Shown one piece after another: positions 18,645-26,778 of a DNA stretch of 64,000 bases. The notes under the pieces were generated by a model. It had not been told where the DNA came from and did no database searches. It saw only the letters and a list, made by a program, of their open reading frames with translations. Both the position numbers and the translations under genes were made by a program. Each line of letters opens with the position of its first letter. Position 1 is the first letter of the stretch. Location of the stretch: positions 3,162,001 through 3,226,000 of the forward strand of contig CP050890.1 in the NCBI GenBank assembly GCA_016745215.1. Direction: 5' to 3'. This DNA is from Thiohalocapsa sp. PB-PSB1. GTDB lineage: Bacteria > Pseudomonadota > Gammaproteobacteria > Chromatiales > Chromatiaceae.

Positions 18645-18995
18645 AAAGCAAAAAACGGCATTACTGCATTGCGGGCGAAGCCCGAAGTGAATCGACATCA
18701 GAAAGAACTGTAAAAGAACTGCATTGGTGGCATAAGACGGGATGCAGGTGAAGTTCAAAGTGAATCGGCATTAGAAAAAACTGCATCACTGCATTAAAGA
18801 AAAGCATTAAAGAAAGGCATTTGTTCGGTTGCTTTTGTTTGGGCTTCTTGCTAATTTTGGGCTTTGTGTTTTCAGGCTTCGGGGCGTTGTTTTAAGAGCA
18901 TTTGCCTAACAGAACGCTTCAGCCGACCGCCCGCCTGTCGCGGTTCTTGGCATTTCGAGGCTCAGTGCAAGGCGGGCGTCGGCTGAGCTTGGGCG
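18639..18995 (+). other. Gene-less integron cassette A
   Basis: No open frame longer than a few dozen codons. It starts TTAGGCAAAGC, complementary to its own attC left flank (TTTGCCTAAC). The body repeats short motifs (CTGCATTACTGCATT-like, CATTAAAGAAAGGCATT) and closely matches cassette C at 23292-23576. It could carry an RNA or a promoter; nothing firm can be said. Confidence 0.7.
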
Positions 18996-19001
18996 TTAGC
19001 A
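18904..19001 (+). repeat. attC: attC site 3
   Basis: Left core GCCTAAC (18904-18910) and right core GTTAGCA (18995-19001) surround imperfectly paired arms (CAGCCGACCGCCCGCCT and AGGCGGGCGTCGGCTGAG). Confidence 0.87.
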
Positions 19002-19137
19002 TTTGAATGAAGAAAATCAGAATATTCGGAAAAGGCATTAAACCATCACAGTCTCTCAGTCTTTTCGAGTATAAACAACATCAAATCCTAACATTAGGTA
19101 TTATTTAATAATCACACAATTGAAAAGGAATCATACA

Positions 19138-19626
19138 ATGACTGATTTTGACGTTCATGAGGCTATTATTTCATTGCTCGATAAAAACAATGTCAACTAT
19201 CGTTTGATGGAGCATGAGCCAGAGGGGCAAAGTGACTTGATTAGTAAAATTAGAGGTAATGAGCTATCTCAAGGAGCTAAAGCCATGGTTATTCTTGTTA
19301 AAATAGGAAAAAAAACAAGCAAGTATTACTTGGCAGTGATACCAGCAGATAAAAAAATTAACCTAAACGCACTAAAGGCGCTATCTCCACATGCAACTCG
19401 TGCTATGTTTGCCCCAGAACAAAAAGCAGAGCAGCTAACAAATTGTGTTATGGGTTCTGTACCTCCATTCTCATTCAACAAAGATCTCGAAGTAATTGTT
19501 GATCCATTATTACTAGAAAATATAGAAATTGTTTTCAATGCTGGACGACTGGATAAATCTATTTTTATGTCGAGTGAATCATATGTATCTGCTGCCAAAC
19601 CAACAATATTAAGTATCGCAATTTGA
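19138..19626 (+). CDS. YbaK/ProX-like free-standing tRNA-editing domain protein
   Basis: A 162-residue protein of the YbaK/EbsC/ProXp superfamily, which hydrolyses mischarged aminoacyl-tRNA in trans. Visible family features are a central Lys in GAKAMVILVKIG, the block GSVPPFSFNKDLEVIVDP and the end block IVFNAGRLDKSIFMSSESYV. ATG 19138 is chosen because AAGGAA lies 7-8 bases upstream; an in-frame TTG at 19120 is less likely. The gene is strikingly AT-rich compared with the GC-rich backbone. It is followed after 265 bp by the SHMT-like gene on the same strand. Substrate unknown; a role in clearing a host-made amino-acid analogue from tRNA is inferred. Confidence 0.8.
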   Translation: MTDFDVHEAIISLLDKNNVNYRLMEHEPEGQSDLISKIRGNELSQGAKAMVILVKIGKKTSKYYLAVIPADKKINLNALKALSPHATRAMFAPEQKAEQLTNCVMGSVPPFSFNKDLEVIVDPLLLENIEIVFNAGRLDKSIFMSSESYVSAAKPTILSIAI

Positions 19627-19891
19627 TACTAATCCACAGAAACAAGGCGATTTAAAGACGGATAGCACACCCTCTATCTCCTTGTTTCGGATAAGGTTTT
19701 TTGTGACATCTTTGCTTCTAAATCCAGCATTTCATCTAAAATTAAATCAATCGTTTTTATTAATAGAGTATTGATATTGTACTCATGGTAAAGAGTAGAA
19801 ATGCTGAAATTTTAAAGAGTCATTGATGATTTTATATGGTATATCGTGATGTCTCACACTGGCGCAAATACAATGGTAAGTTGGATATTTT

Positions 19892-21217
19892 ATGATTTAT
19901 GAAGAAAATACTAGAGATTTAATTTTACTTGAAGATATTACAAGCTTATTTAGAGTAGATAACACTTACCGCAAGAATTCTCTAAGTCTAACAGCTAGTG
20001 AGAATTATCCAAGTATGCTGGTTAGGGTACTAGGCTCTTCATTGTCTGGTGGTTTTTATCACTTTGATCCTCCATACGACGCTAATCCTGGAGAATGGTA
20101 TTTTCCTGATTCAGGTTCTATGCAGGAACTATCAAAAAAAGTTAGTAATATTGGTATGGCAATCTTTGAGGCGGAAACCTTTGACTGGAGACCAAATGGA
20201 GGCTCAGCAGCAGAGCAAGCTGTACTTTTAGGTATCTGCAGTAGAGGAGATGGATTTGTTCATTTTGCACATAAGGATGGCGGGCATTTTGGTTTAGAAT
20301 CTATTGCTACTAAGGTTGGGATAAAGATATACCACTTCCCTATTATAGAAAAAACACTCTTAATTGACACAGCCAAACTGATAAAAATGGTTTATGACCA
20401 TCCAGAAATTAAGCTTATTATTTTGGATCAGTCTTTCAAACTAAGATTTCAACCGATATCTAAAATAGCAAGCGAACTTCCAGATTCCGTGATTCTTACA
20501 TATGACTGTAGTCATGATGGAGGATTGATTGCTGGCGGAGCATTTCCCCAGCCTCTTTTGCAAGGTGTAGATATATTACATGGAAATACCCATAAAACTA
20601 TTCCAGGTCCTCAGAAAGGGTTTATAAGTTTTTCAAATAAAGAACACCCCATGTTAATACCTGTATCAACATGGATCTGTCCTAACATGCAAAGTAACAG
20701 CCATTCAGAACTTATAGCACCAATGTTAATAGCATTTTCAGAATTAGCTTCTTTTGGGGGTGAGTACGCCAGGCAAACGATAAAAAATGCAAAATCTTTT
20801 GCTGCTGCTTTATCCGATGAAGGATTCTTTGTTTCAGGAGAATATTTTGGATATACAGAAACCCATCAAGTTCATCTAATATTAGGAACACAAGAAAAGG
20901 CTCTCGACATTACCACTAATATTTTGTCTAAATCTGGTATTAGAGTTAATAATGTTGAAATACCAGGAAGCAACGGAGCTTTTGGTTTGAGACTGGGTGT
21001 ACAAGCAATGACGAGACGGGGGTTAAAAGAAACTGATTTCAAAGAAATTGCTAGAATATTTGCTGACTTGATACTTAAGAAAAAAAACCATTTAGATGCT
21101 ACTCATGAAATAAAAGATATATTACAGGAATTTCCACTGTTTCCATTACAATATTCTTTTGATCATATGCTGGAAAATGATGCCTCGCATGACTTGCTTA
21201 GAGAGGTTCTAAGATAA
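19892..21217 (+). CDS. SHMT-like PLP enzyme, possible beta-hydroxy amino acid synthase
   Basis: A 441-residue fold-type I PLP enzyme related to serine hydroxymethyltransferase. Seen in order: SLTASENYPS (residues about 32-41), GGSAAEQAVLLG, HKDGGHFGLES with the ring-stacking His at about 132, TYDCSHDGGLIAGG (Asp205 and His208), the PLP lysine 235 in GNTHKTIPGPQKG, and the C-terminal GLRLGVQAMTRRGLKETDF. Canonical SHMT reads T-T-T-T-H-K-T-L-R-G-P-R-G-G at the lysine; the divergence here suggests a specialised relative, such as a threonine-transaldolase-like enzyme, rather than housekeeping GlyA. It overlaps the next start by 1 bp, so the two are coupled. Very AT-rich. Confidence 0.82.
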   Translation: MIYEENTRDLILLEDITSLFRVDNTYRKNSLSLTASENYPSMLVRVLGSSLSGGFYHFDPPYDANPGEWYFPDSGSMQELSKKVSNIGMAIFEAETFDWRPNGGSAAEQAVLLGICSRGDGFVHFAHKDGGHFGLESIATKVGIKIYHFPIIEKTLLIDTAKLIKMVYDHPEIKLIILDQSFKLRFQPISKIASELPDSVILTYDCSHDGGLIAGGAFPQPLLQGVDILHGNTHKTIPGPQKGFISFSNKEHPMLIPVSTWICPNMQSNSHSELIAPMLIAFSELASFGGEYARQTIKNAKSFAAALSDEGFFVSGEYFGYTETHQVHLILGTQEKALDITTNILSKSGIRVNNVEIPGSNGAFGLRLGVQAMTRRGLKETDFKEIARIFADLILKKKNHLDATHEIKDILQEFPLFPLQYSFDHMLENDASHDLLREVLR

Positions 21218-22998
21218 TGGATATTGTATCAATTCTTATGGACGATAACTTTATTAAATCATGGGATGACCCTGTATTTGCAATTTGCCCAAGTAGCATA
21301 CACGATAAAATATGGTTGAAAAGCCTGATTAACTCTTCTAATTTAAAATTAATCATATCAGGCGATATGTCTTTAGATAAAATATTGACTTCCATTATGG
21401 ATTCGCATGACATTCTGGTTTTTTTAGATTTAAACTCCATTACTGGAACAAGAGCAAAAAAAATTATTGATGAAAAAGAAAAGGTAATTAGGAAAATCAC
21501 ACCAAACGCAGGAATTCTCTGTATTACAAATACAAAATTGAATCCTAGATTACTTCCACTACATACATGGATTATCAATAAGAATACCACCATAGAAGAT
21601 ATTGAAAATATAGTTGGATCGATTCAATCAAAAAAAGAAGATAATATTCCTTTATATAGAAAGTGGCCTAAAGAGTTACGAGAAAAAAATACGTTTGATG
21701 TATCGAAAAAATCATATGAAAGTATTTTAGATTACAAGTACCCTATGCCAACTTTCAATATAAAGCATCCTTCAATGTTTGTTCCTATTTCAGTTGTCTC
21801 TGAAAGAACAAAAAAACCTGTATTTTGTGAAATCTCGCCACAGGAAGCATTATCATATTATTCTTCTAACTCATATACGAAAATGCATGACTATAAAGAA
21901 ATGATAAAAAAATCACTTTCTAAAATAAAAGAAGATTTTGACTTTATTAAAAATAGAACTAACTCAGATATGAAATTACATCTTGACCATTGCAACGATC
22001 CTACTATTATCCTACATGCTCTTGATATTGGATTTGACTCAATAATGGCTGATGGGTCTGGATATCCACTTCATAAAAATATTAAGTTTACTAACATAGC
22101 GAGTTCACACGCTAGAAAATGTCATGCTCTAATTGAAGGGGAAGTTGGTTCTATTGATGTTAAAGGTATTAGAAAGACATCAAAAACAAATGTTTCAGAT
22201 GTTGAACAATTTATAGCTTCAGTTACTGTTGATTTTCTTGCTGTAAATATAGGACAAAATCATGGAAGTGATTATGAATTTGACCGCTCTAGACGTGCAA
22301 TTAGAGGTTTAACAGATTTAGAATTTATACACCATGATCAAGATAATAGAAGTCTATATAAGGCTTGTTCTGATATTGATAATATTTTGGAAGAAAATGG
22401 ATTTTCAATTTTTAGTAAAGAAAGAAAAATGATTAAAAATATTCAGGATACTATTATATCTGATGATGTTTGTATATTTGATTTTATAACAAGTGATAAA
22501 TTCAATATGGATATACCATCATATTATTGGCTTGTAGAATTACAGCATCTATGGACTGAATATAAAGAAAATGTATATAAAAAGAAAAAAGATTTATATA
22601 GAAAAATCATAGGAAAAGGTATAAAAAACACAATAACACATAAAAGATTAATTGATTTTGATTTATTATCAAGAATATCAAATACACTAAAAGGTACAAG
22701 CACTCGAATAGTAGTACATGGAGGAAGTTCTATTTCATATTCTGATCTGGGGTTGCTTCATAAATATGGTGTATCTAGAGTTAATTTTGGTAAAGATCCA
22801 TTTGTTTCATTTATTAATTCTATATTATCAAATAGTATCGGTTCTGTTACAAACAATCTGTACGATCCAGTATATTGCACTCGATTTATGAATGATAATC
22901 TAGAAAATTGGAGATCATGGGTTGATTATCCCCCATTTTTTTTGGAACCTTTTCAAGATGAATTAGAAAGTTCATATTTTTGCTCACTACACTGTTAA
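21217..22998 (+). CDS. Class II aldolase-like protein with N-terminal extension and large insertion
   Basis: A 593-residue protein. Residues about 175-350 and 485-535 match class II (zinc) fructose-bisphosphate/tagatose aldolases: LHLDHC with Asp257 and His258, SIMADGS, SSHARKCHALIEGEVG with Glu308, VNIGQNHG with His349, VVHGGSSI with His501, then GVSRVNFGKDP. All zinc ligands and the catalytic Asp are kept. Two parts are unusual: an N-terminal region of about 170 residues of unknown type, and about 150 residues between the last two zinc His residues, where ordinary enzymes have about 30. It starts at the stop of the SHMT-like gene, so the two probably act together. Substrate unknown. Confidence 0.78.
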   Translation: MDIVSILMDDNFIKSWDDPVFAICPSSIHDKIWLKSLINSSNLKLIISGDMSLDKILTSIMDSHDILVFLDLNSITGTRAKKIIDEKEKVIRKITPNAGILCITNTKLNPRLLPLHTWIINKNTTIEDIENIVGSIQSKKEDNIPLYRKWPKELREKNTFDVSKKSYESILDYKYPMPTFNIKHPSMFVPISVVSERTKKPVFCEISPQEALSYYSSNSYTKMHDYKEMIKKSLSKIKEDFDFIKNRTNSDMKLHLDHCNDPTIILHALDIGFDSIMADGSGYPLHKNIKFTNIASSHARKCHALIEGEVGSIDVKGIRKTSKTNVSDVEQFIASVTVDFLAVNIGQNHGSDYEFDRSRRAIRGLTDLEFIHHDQDNRSLYKACSDIDNILEENGFSIFSKERKMIKNIQDTIISDDVCIFDFITSDKFNMDIPSYYWLVELQHLWTEYKENVYKKKKDLYRKIIGKGIKNTITHKRLIDFDLLSRISNTLKGTSTRIVVHGGSSISYSDLGLLHKYGVSRVNFGKDPFVSFINSILSNSIGSVTNNLYDPVYCTRFMNDNLENWRSWVDYPPFFLEPFQDELESSYFCSLHC

Positions 22999-23003
22999 TA
23001 ATA

Positions 23004-23010
23004 CGTTAGC
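23004..23010 (+). repeat. Lone integron core at the end of the AT-rich operon
   Basis: CGTTAGC occurs 6 bases after the aldolase-like stop codon with no hairpin to its left. It resembles the core CGTTAGC at 18994-19000 that opens the AT-rich segment. It may mark an old recombination junction or a lost attC. Confidence 0.4.
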
Positions 23011-23291
23011 GGTTAAATGAAAAGAATCGGAATGCTTGAAATAAAGGGCGAATAAAGGGGGAACTTCCCTTTTTTAGCATTAGAATAGAACTGCATTACT
23101 GCATTACAGAAAGGCTTTTAATCCGGTTGCTTTGGTTTCGGCTTCGTGATATTTTTTTGACTTTGTGTTTTCAGGCTGCGGGGCGTTTTTAAGGGCATTG
23201 TCTAACGTGGGCGCTCCAGTCCGACCGCCCGCCTGTCAAGGTTTTCAGCCATTTCACGCTCAGCAAGGCGGGCGGCGGCTGAGCTTCGGCG
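23011..23291 (+). other. Gene-less stretch or cassette B
   Basis: No gene is seen. It shares motifs with cassettes A and C (CTGCATTACTGCATTA, GACTTTGTGTTTTCAGGCT, GGGCGTTTTTAAG) but is more diverged. It could be the 3' untranslated end of the AT-rich cassette or a separate empty cassette. Confidence 0.55.
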
Positions 23292-23297
23292 TTAGGC
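23200..23297 (+). repeat. attC: attC site 4
   Basis: Left core GTCTAAC (23200-23206), right core GTTAGGC (23291-23297), with arms GTCCGACCGCCCGCCTGTC and AAGGCGGGCGGCGGCTGAG. Confidence 0.87.
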
Positions 23298-23576
23298 AAA
23301 GAAAAAACGGCATTACTGCATTGCGGGCGAAGCCCAAGTTGAATCGACATTAGAAAGAACTGCATCACTGCATTAAAGAAAGGCATTAAAGAAAGGCATT
23401 TGTTCAGTTGCTTTTGTTTGGGCTTCCTGCTAATTTTGGACTTTGTGTTTTCAGGCTTCGGGGCGTTGTTTTAAGAGCATTTGCCTAACCCAACGCTTCA
23501 GCCCGACCGCCCGCCTGTCGCGGCTATGTGGCATTTCGAGACTCAGTGCAAGGCGGGCGGCGGCTGAGCTTAGGCG
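23292..23576 (+). other. Gene-less integron cassette C
   Basis: Starts TTAGGCAAAG, complementary to its attC left flank (TTTGCCTAAC). It is about 90% identical to cassette A except for a missing segment of about 75 bp. No reading frame is conserved between the two, so a non-coding role or simple redundancy is likely. Confidence 0.7.
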
Positions 23577-23582
23577 TTAGAT
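23483..23582 (+). repeat. attC: attC site 5
   Basis: Left core GCCTAAC (23483-23489), right core GTTAGAT (23576-23582). The arms are nearly identical to attC 3. Confidence 0.88.
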
Positions 23583-25280
23583 TAAAACGCTATCGCGTTG
23601 GAAGAGACCACACCCGAGACAAAGCAGCACCGGCGCTGAAATAAACAATCAACAAGAAAAAGAATAAGCACACGCAATGGCATCGCCATTCCTTTCCTCT
23701 CCAACTCCCCATCATAGAGCGGGACACACGCACTCCGGCTCCAAGCAGAGACCGACGTTCGAAGTCGCCGACATCCTGCGCGCGCATTTGCCCGACTCCC
23801 TGCACGAGCACTCCCATCCGCTGCACGTGCACAAGGTACTCAGTGGCATCCAAAACTGCCGCACCGCGGCGCTGGGCGGGCACATCGACTACTGCACTGA
23901 CTGCGGCACCCTTTACAACAGCTACAACTCCTGTCGCGACCGCCACTGCCCGAAATGTCAAGGGCTGGAGAAAGCGCGCTGGATCGAAGCGCGCAAAGAC
24001 GAACTGCTGCCGGTGCCCTATTTTCATACCGTCTTCACGCTGCCGCATGCGATCAACGACTGGGTGGGGTGGAACGACAAACTGATTTACGACCTGCTGT
24101 TCGCCAGCGCGACGGACACCCTGCAAGCCTTTGCCGGGCGCCATTGGAACGGAACGCTCGGCATCACCGCCGTGCTGCACACCTGGGGCCAGACGATGGA
24201 GCGCCACATCCATCTGCACTGCATCGTCCCAGGCGGAGCTTTAACGTTCGATGGCGAACAGTTCAAACCCTGCCCGCATCGTGACTGGTTATTCCCGGTC
24301 AAAGCGCTGTCCAAGGTCTTCCGCGGAAACTACCTCGAGCGCCTGGAGCACGCGCATACCACAGGCGAGCTGAAGACACCGCCGGGCACGCACTTCGCCG
24401 CGTTGCGCAAGGCACTGCGCGAGCACGACTGGGTGGTCTACGCCAAACCCCCGTTCGGCGGACCGCAACAGATCATCGACTACCTCGGGCGATACACCCA
24501 CCGCATTGCCATCAGCAACCACCGCATCCTCAATCTTGCCGACGGCAAAGTCACCTTCACCTGGAAAGACTATAAAGACGGCGCCAAGACCAAAGTGATG
24601 ACGCTGGACGCCAACGAATTCATCCGGCGGTTCACGCTGCACATCCTGCCGCCGCGCTTCACCCGCATCCGCCACTACGGACTGCTCGCCTGCGGACACC
24701 GCGCGACCAAGCTCAATCGTGCCAAAGCGCTGCTCGGCCTAGCGCCGGTGACGACGACCAAAGTGCGCGAGCCCTACGACGTCTTGCTGCAACGCCTGAC
24801 CGGCAAAGACATCCACGTCTGCCCGAGCTGCGGCGGACGGCTACGACGTCAGCGCGACCTTGCGCCCACCATTGGACCCGCTCGCGGCCAAGACCCGCCG
24901 CTTGCGTGCGAGGCGGCCTGATGCACATCTCCTCCACTCGATCCGCATCGGCTCGGGACAGTGCTGCTATGTTGCGACGCGACCGCGGTGAGCGAAAAAC
25001 CGTTGTGCTCCATGCGAAATCGCTGCGCCCGCGGGACCGAGCGCGCGCAACGGAGCCTTGCTCGTGCAACTGCGCCAACATCAGCGGGAGTTTCCAGGCC
25101 CCACCCAGGGCTTGACTGTTGTAGAATCCACATAGCGGTTCGCTGAGACGGACACTGAAGCGAACAAAAAAATGTTTTAATCTAACAGGGCGTTGAACCT
25201 GCCGAGCCCGCGCCGGTCGGGCACCGCGGCGCTTCGCGCTCGCGGCCCGACCGGCGCGAGCTCGGCAGGTTAACTAAACG
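23577..25280 (+). mobile_element. IS91-type transposase cassette, copy 2
   Basis: Has the same left border (TTAGATTAAAAC after the attC recombination point) and right border as copy 1, including its own attC. It inserts after a different attC, so the whole gene-plus-attC unit moved or was duplicated as a cassette. Confidence 0.8.
23677..24921 (+). CDS. IS91-family transposase, copy 2
   Basis: A 414-residue HUH transposase almost identical to the copy at 17021-18265, with the same zinc-binding, HIHLHC and Tyr motifs. The few substitutions (Gly for Ala at residue 57, Gly for Ala in FAGRHW, Thr for Ser in AKTKV) indicate a recent common source. The frame is intact. Confidence 0.93.
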   Translation: MASPFLSSPTPHHRAGHTHSGSKQRPTFEVADILRAHLPDSLHEHSHPLHVHKVLSGIQNCRTAALGGHIDYCTDCGTLYNSYNSCRDRHCPKCQGLEKARWIEARKDELLPVPYFHTVFTLPHAINDWVGWNDKLIYDLLFASATDTLQAFAGRHWNGTLGITAVLHTWGQTMERHIHLHCIVPGGALTFDGEQFKPCPHRDWLFPVKALSKVFRGNYLERLEHAHTTGELKTPPGTHFAALRKALREHDWVVYAKPPFGGPQQIIDYLGRYTHRIAISNHRILNLADGKVTFTWKDYKDGAKTKVMTLDANEFIRRFTLHILPPRFTRIRHYGLLACGHRATKLNRAKALLGLAPVTTTKVREPYDVLLQRLTGKDIHVCPSCGGRLRRQRDLAPTIGPARGQDPPLACEAA

Positions 25281-25286
25281 TTGGGC
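25180..25286 (+). repeat. attC: attC site 6 (IS91 cassette 2)
   Basis: Left core ATCTAAC (25180-25186), right core GTTGGGC (25280-25286). The arms match attC 2 apart from one base near the right end. Confidence 0.88.
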
Positions 25287-25315
25287 AATGAAAAAGAAGA
25301 CGACCTCAAACCAAC

Positions 25316-25570
25316 ATGCCGGAGATATGCCGCTTCTACGGAATTGTCATCAGAATGTTCCTCATCGACAGAGAACATCCTCCCCGGCACATCCACATCA
25401 AGTACGGAGAGCATCTGGCTGTTATGGAGTTGGAGAATCTCAACGTCGTTGAAGGCCGTCTCCCCAAACGCTGCCGGCAACTCGTCCGGGAATGGGCGGA
25501 AGCTCACCAGCAAGAACTGATCGAAATGTGGGACACTCAAGATTTCCACCGCGTTGAACCGCTGGAGTAG
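25316..25570 (+). CDS. DUF4160 small protein
   Basis: An 84-residue protein matching DUF4160: MPEICRFYGIVIRMFLIDREHPPRHIHIKYGEH, then a region ending WAEAHQQELIEMWD. DUF4160 and DUF2442 genes are regularly adjacent and are regarded as toxin-antitoxin-like. The downstream DUF2442 gene starts 2 bp after this stop. Two-gene stability modules are typical cassette cargo. Confidence 0.82.
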   Translation: MPEICRFYGIVIRMFLIDREHPPRHIHIKYGEHLAVMELENLNVVEGRLPKRCRQLVREWAEAHQQELIEMWDTQDFHRVEPLE

Positions 25571-25572
25571 AA

Positions 25573-25875
25573 ATGAAGCTCGCCGCATTTGAAAGAAGAG
25601 TTGGGTTCGAATTTGCGCTTACCTTCGACACCGGCGAGCGCGTTACCGTCGACCTAGAGCCACTGATCGGCAACTACATCTCGACTGAGGAGTTGAGCAC
25701 AGGGGAGATCGATCCGGACTGGGGTTGCCTGCAGTTTCACGAGGGCAACGTCGATATCGAGCCCATCACTTTGTATCGCTACGCCATGGGTTCCACAGCA
25801 ACCACGGGAGCGAGTGCATCAGCAGTCGCCCAACCAGCGCGCCAGCCCGACCGCCACCTACCCAGCCGCCGCTGA
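25573..25875 (+). CDS. DUF2442 protein, C-terminus running into attC
   Basis: The first about 75 residues match DUF2442 (ERRVGFEFALTFDTGERVTVDLEPLIG, then WGCLQFHEGNVDIEPITLYRYA). The tail from about residue 76 (GSTATTGASASAVAQPARQPDRHL) is low-complexity. Its last 15 or so codons are attC sequence, so the native C-terminus seems to have been replaced or frameshifted into the recombination site. It is the putative antitoxin-like partner of the upstream DUF4160 gene. Confidence 0.75.
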   Translation: MKLAAFERRVGFEFALTFDTGERVTVDLEPLIGNYISTEELSTGEIDPDWGCLQFHEGNVDIEPITLYRYAMGSTATTGASASAVAQPARQPDRHLPSRR

Positions 25876-25921
25876 CGCGGGCGGCTGGGCACGTGGCGGC
25901 GGGCTGCGCTTGGCGTTGGGC
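25828..25921 (+). repeat. attC: attC site 7
   Basis: Left core GCCCAAC (25828-25834), right core GTTGGGC (25915-25921), with arms GCCAGCCCGACCGCCACCTA and its partner ending GTGGCGGCGGGCTGCGC. The next cassette starts TTGGGCGAGG, complementary to its own attC left core (CGCCCAAC). Confidence 0.88.
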
Positions 25922-26140
25922 GAGGAAAGCCATCCTCTGATCAAGTCACGTGAAACTCTACTGGGATTCAAGCAAAGCCGCTGCGGCCTTGTTCATAACT
26001 CCGACCAACTGACGAGCGGGTGCATTGGCTTTTCCGTAAAGCATTGGTTTTAAAGTAAAAATACTGGAGCGTTCGAGGCTAACCCTAGGTCTTGGCCGAG
26101 CTTATGAATAAGGCCAGCCGCTGCTAATCTTCGGAACCAC
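25922..26140. other. Stretch before brnT, with an inverted repeat
   Basis: No gene is seen. A segment near 25980-26010 (GCTGCGGCCTTGTTCATAACTC) recurs inverted near 26098-26122 (GAGCTTATGAATAAGGCC). This suggests ends of a vanished small element. The insertion probably removed the first codons of brnT. Confidence 0.4.
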
Positions 26141-26362
26141 GGCGTGTCGTTCCACGAGGCTGGTACGGTCTTCGGAGATCCGATGGCTTTGACTTTCGAT
26201 GATCCCGACCACTCCTTGGGGGAGGCGCGTTTCTTAACCTTCGGCGTATCCCGAGCGCACAGATTCCTGATCGTCTCCTACACTGAGCGGGGCGATGTGA
26301 CCAGAATCATCAGCGCTCGGAAGATGAGCCGCCAAGAGCTTGAAATATATGAAAACGGATAA
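26115..26362 (+). pseudogene. brnT: BrnT-type toxin, N-terminus truncated
   Basis: From about 26123 the frame reads ANLRNHGVSFHEAGTVFGDPMALTFDDPDHS, then HRFLIVSYTERGDVTRIISARKMSRQE, a clear BrnT RNase. The usual opening (about 13 residues with F-E-W-D and K-A) is missing, replaced by the border of an inverted repeat and a TGA. An internal ATG at 26144 could start a 72-residue product. It overlaps the antitoxin gene start. Confidence 0.75.
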
Positions 26363-26582
26363 CGCCCACGACGACGAAATGCGCCCTGAATATCGACGCG
26401 AGGACCTCGGTACCGGTGTTCGAGGCAAGCATTACCAGGCATACATGGAGTCGAACAACCTCGTGCTCCTAAGGCCGGAAGTTGCTGATGCATTCCCGAC
26501 GGAGGAATCCGTGAACGAGGCGTTGCTGTCGCTCATACGCATAGCGAAAGCATCAACACGCCCAACAAATGGCTCGGCCTGA
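26349..26582 (+). CDS. brnA: BrnA-like antitoxin
   Basis: A 77-residue protein with EMRPEYRREDLGTGVRGKHYQAYMESNNLVLLRPEVADAFPTEESVNEALLSLI. The C-terminal part resembles the ribbon-helix-helix-type antitoxins of BrnT systems. ATG 26349 overlaps the end of brnT. The stop lies inside the attC that ends the cassette. With the toxin truncated, the gene may be an orphan antitoxin. Confidence 0.75.
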   Translation: MKTDNAHDDEMRPEYRREDLGTGVRGKHYQAYMESNNLVLLRPEVADAFPTEESVNEALLSLIRIAKASTRPTNGSA

Positions 26583-26652
26583 CCGCCCGCTGCGGTGCCG
26601 TCGCTACGCGAACGGCACCGCAGCGGGCGGCAGGCCAGCCTTAACGTTCGGC
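26560..26652 (+). repeat. attC: attC site 8
   Basis: Left core GCCCAAC (26560-26566), right core GTTCGGC (26646-26652). The long stem CCGCCCGCTGCGGTGCCGT pairs with ACGGCACCGCAGCGGGCGG around CGCTACGCGA. Confidence 0.88.
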
Positions 26653-26778
26653 GGAGAGAACTCTATCAAGTATCCATCCTTTAAATGTGTCGAAGTCGAC
26701 CGCGTTCTACTTTAATTGAGACAATAGTGTGAACGCTTATGAGACCAAGCTGTCAATTCACCGAGAAGGGAACGTAAT

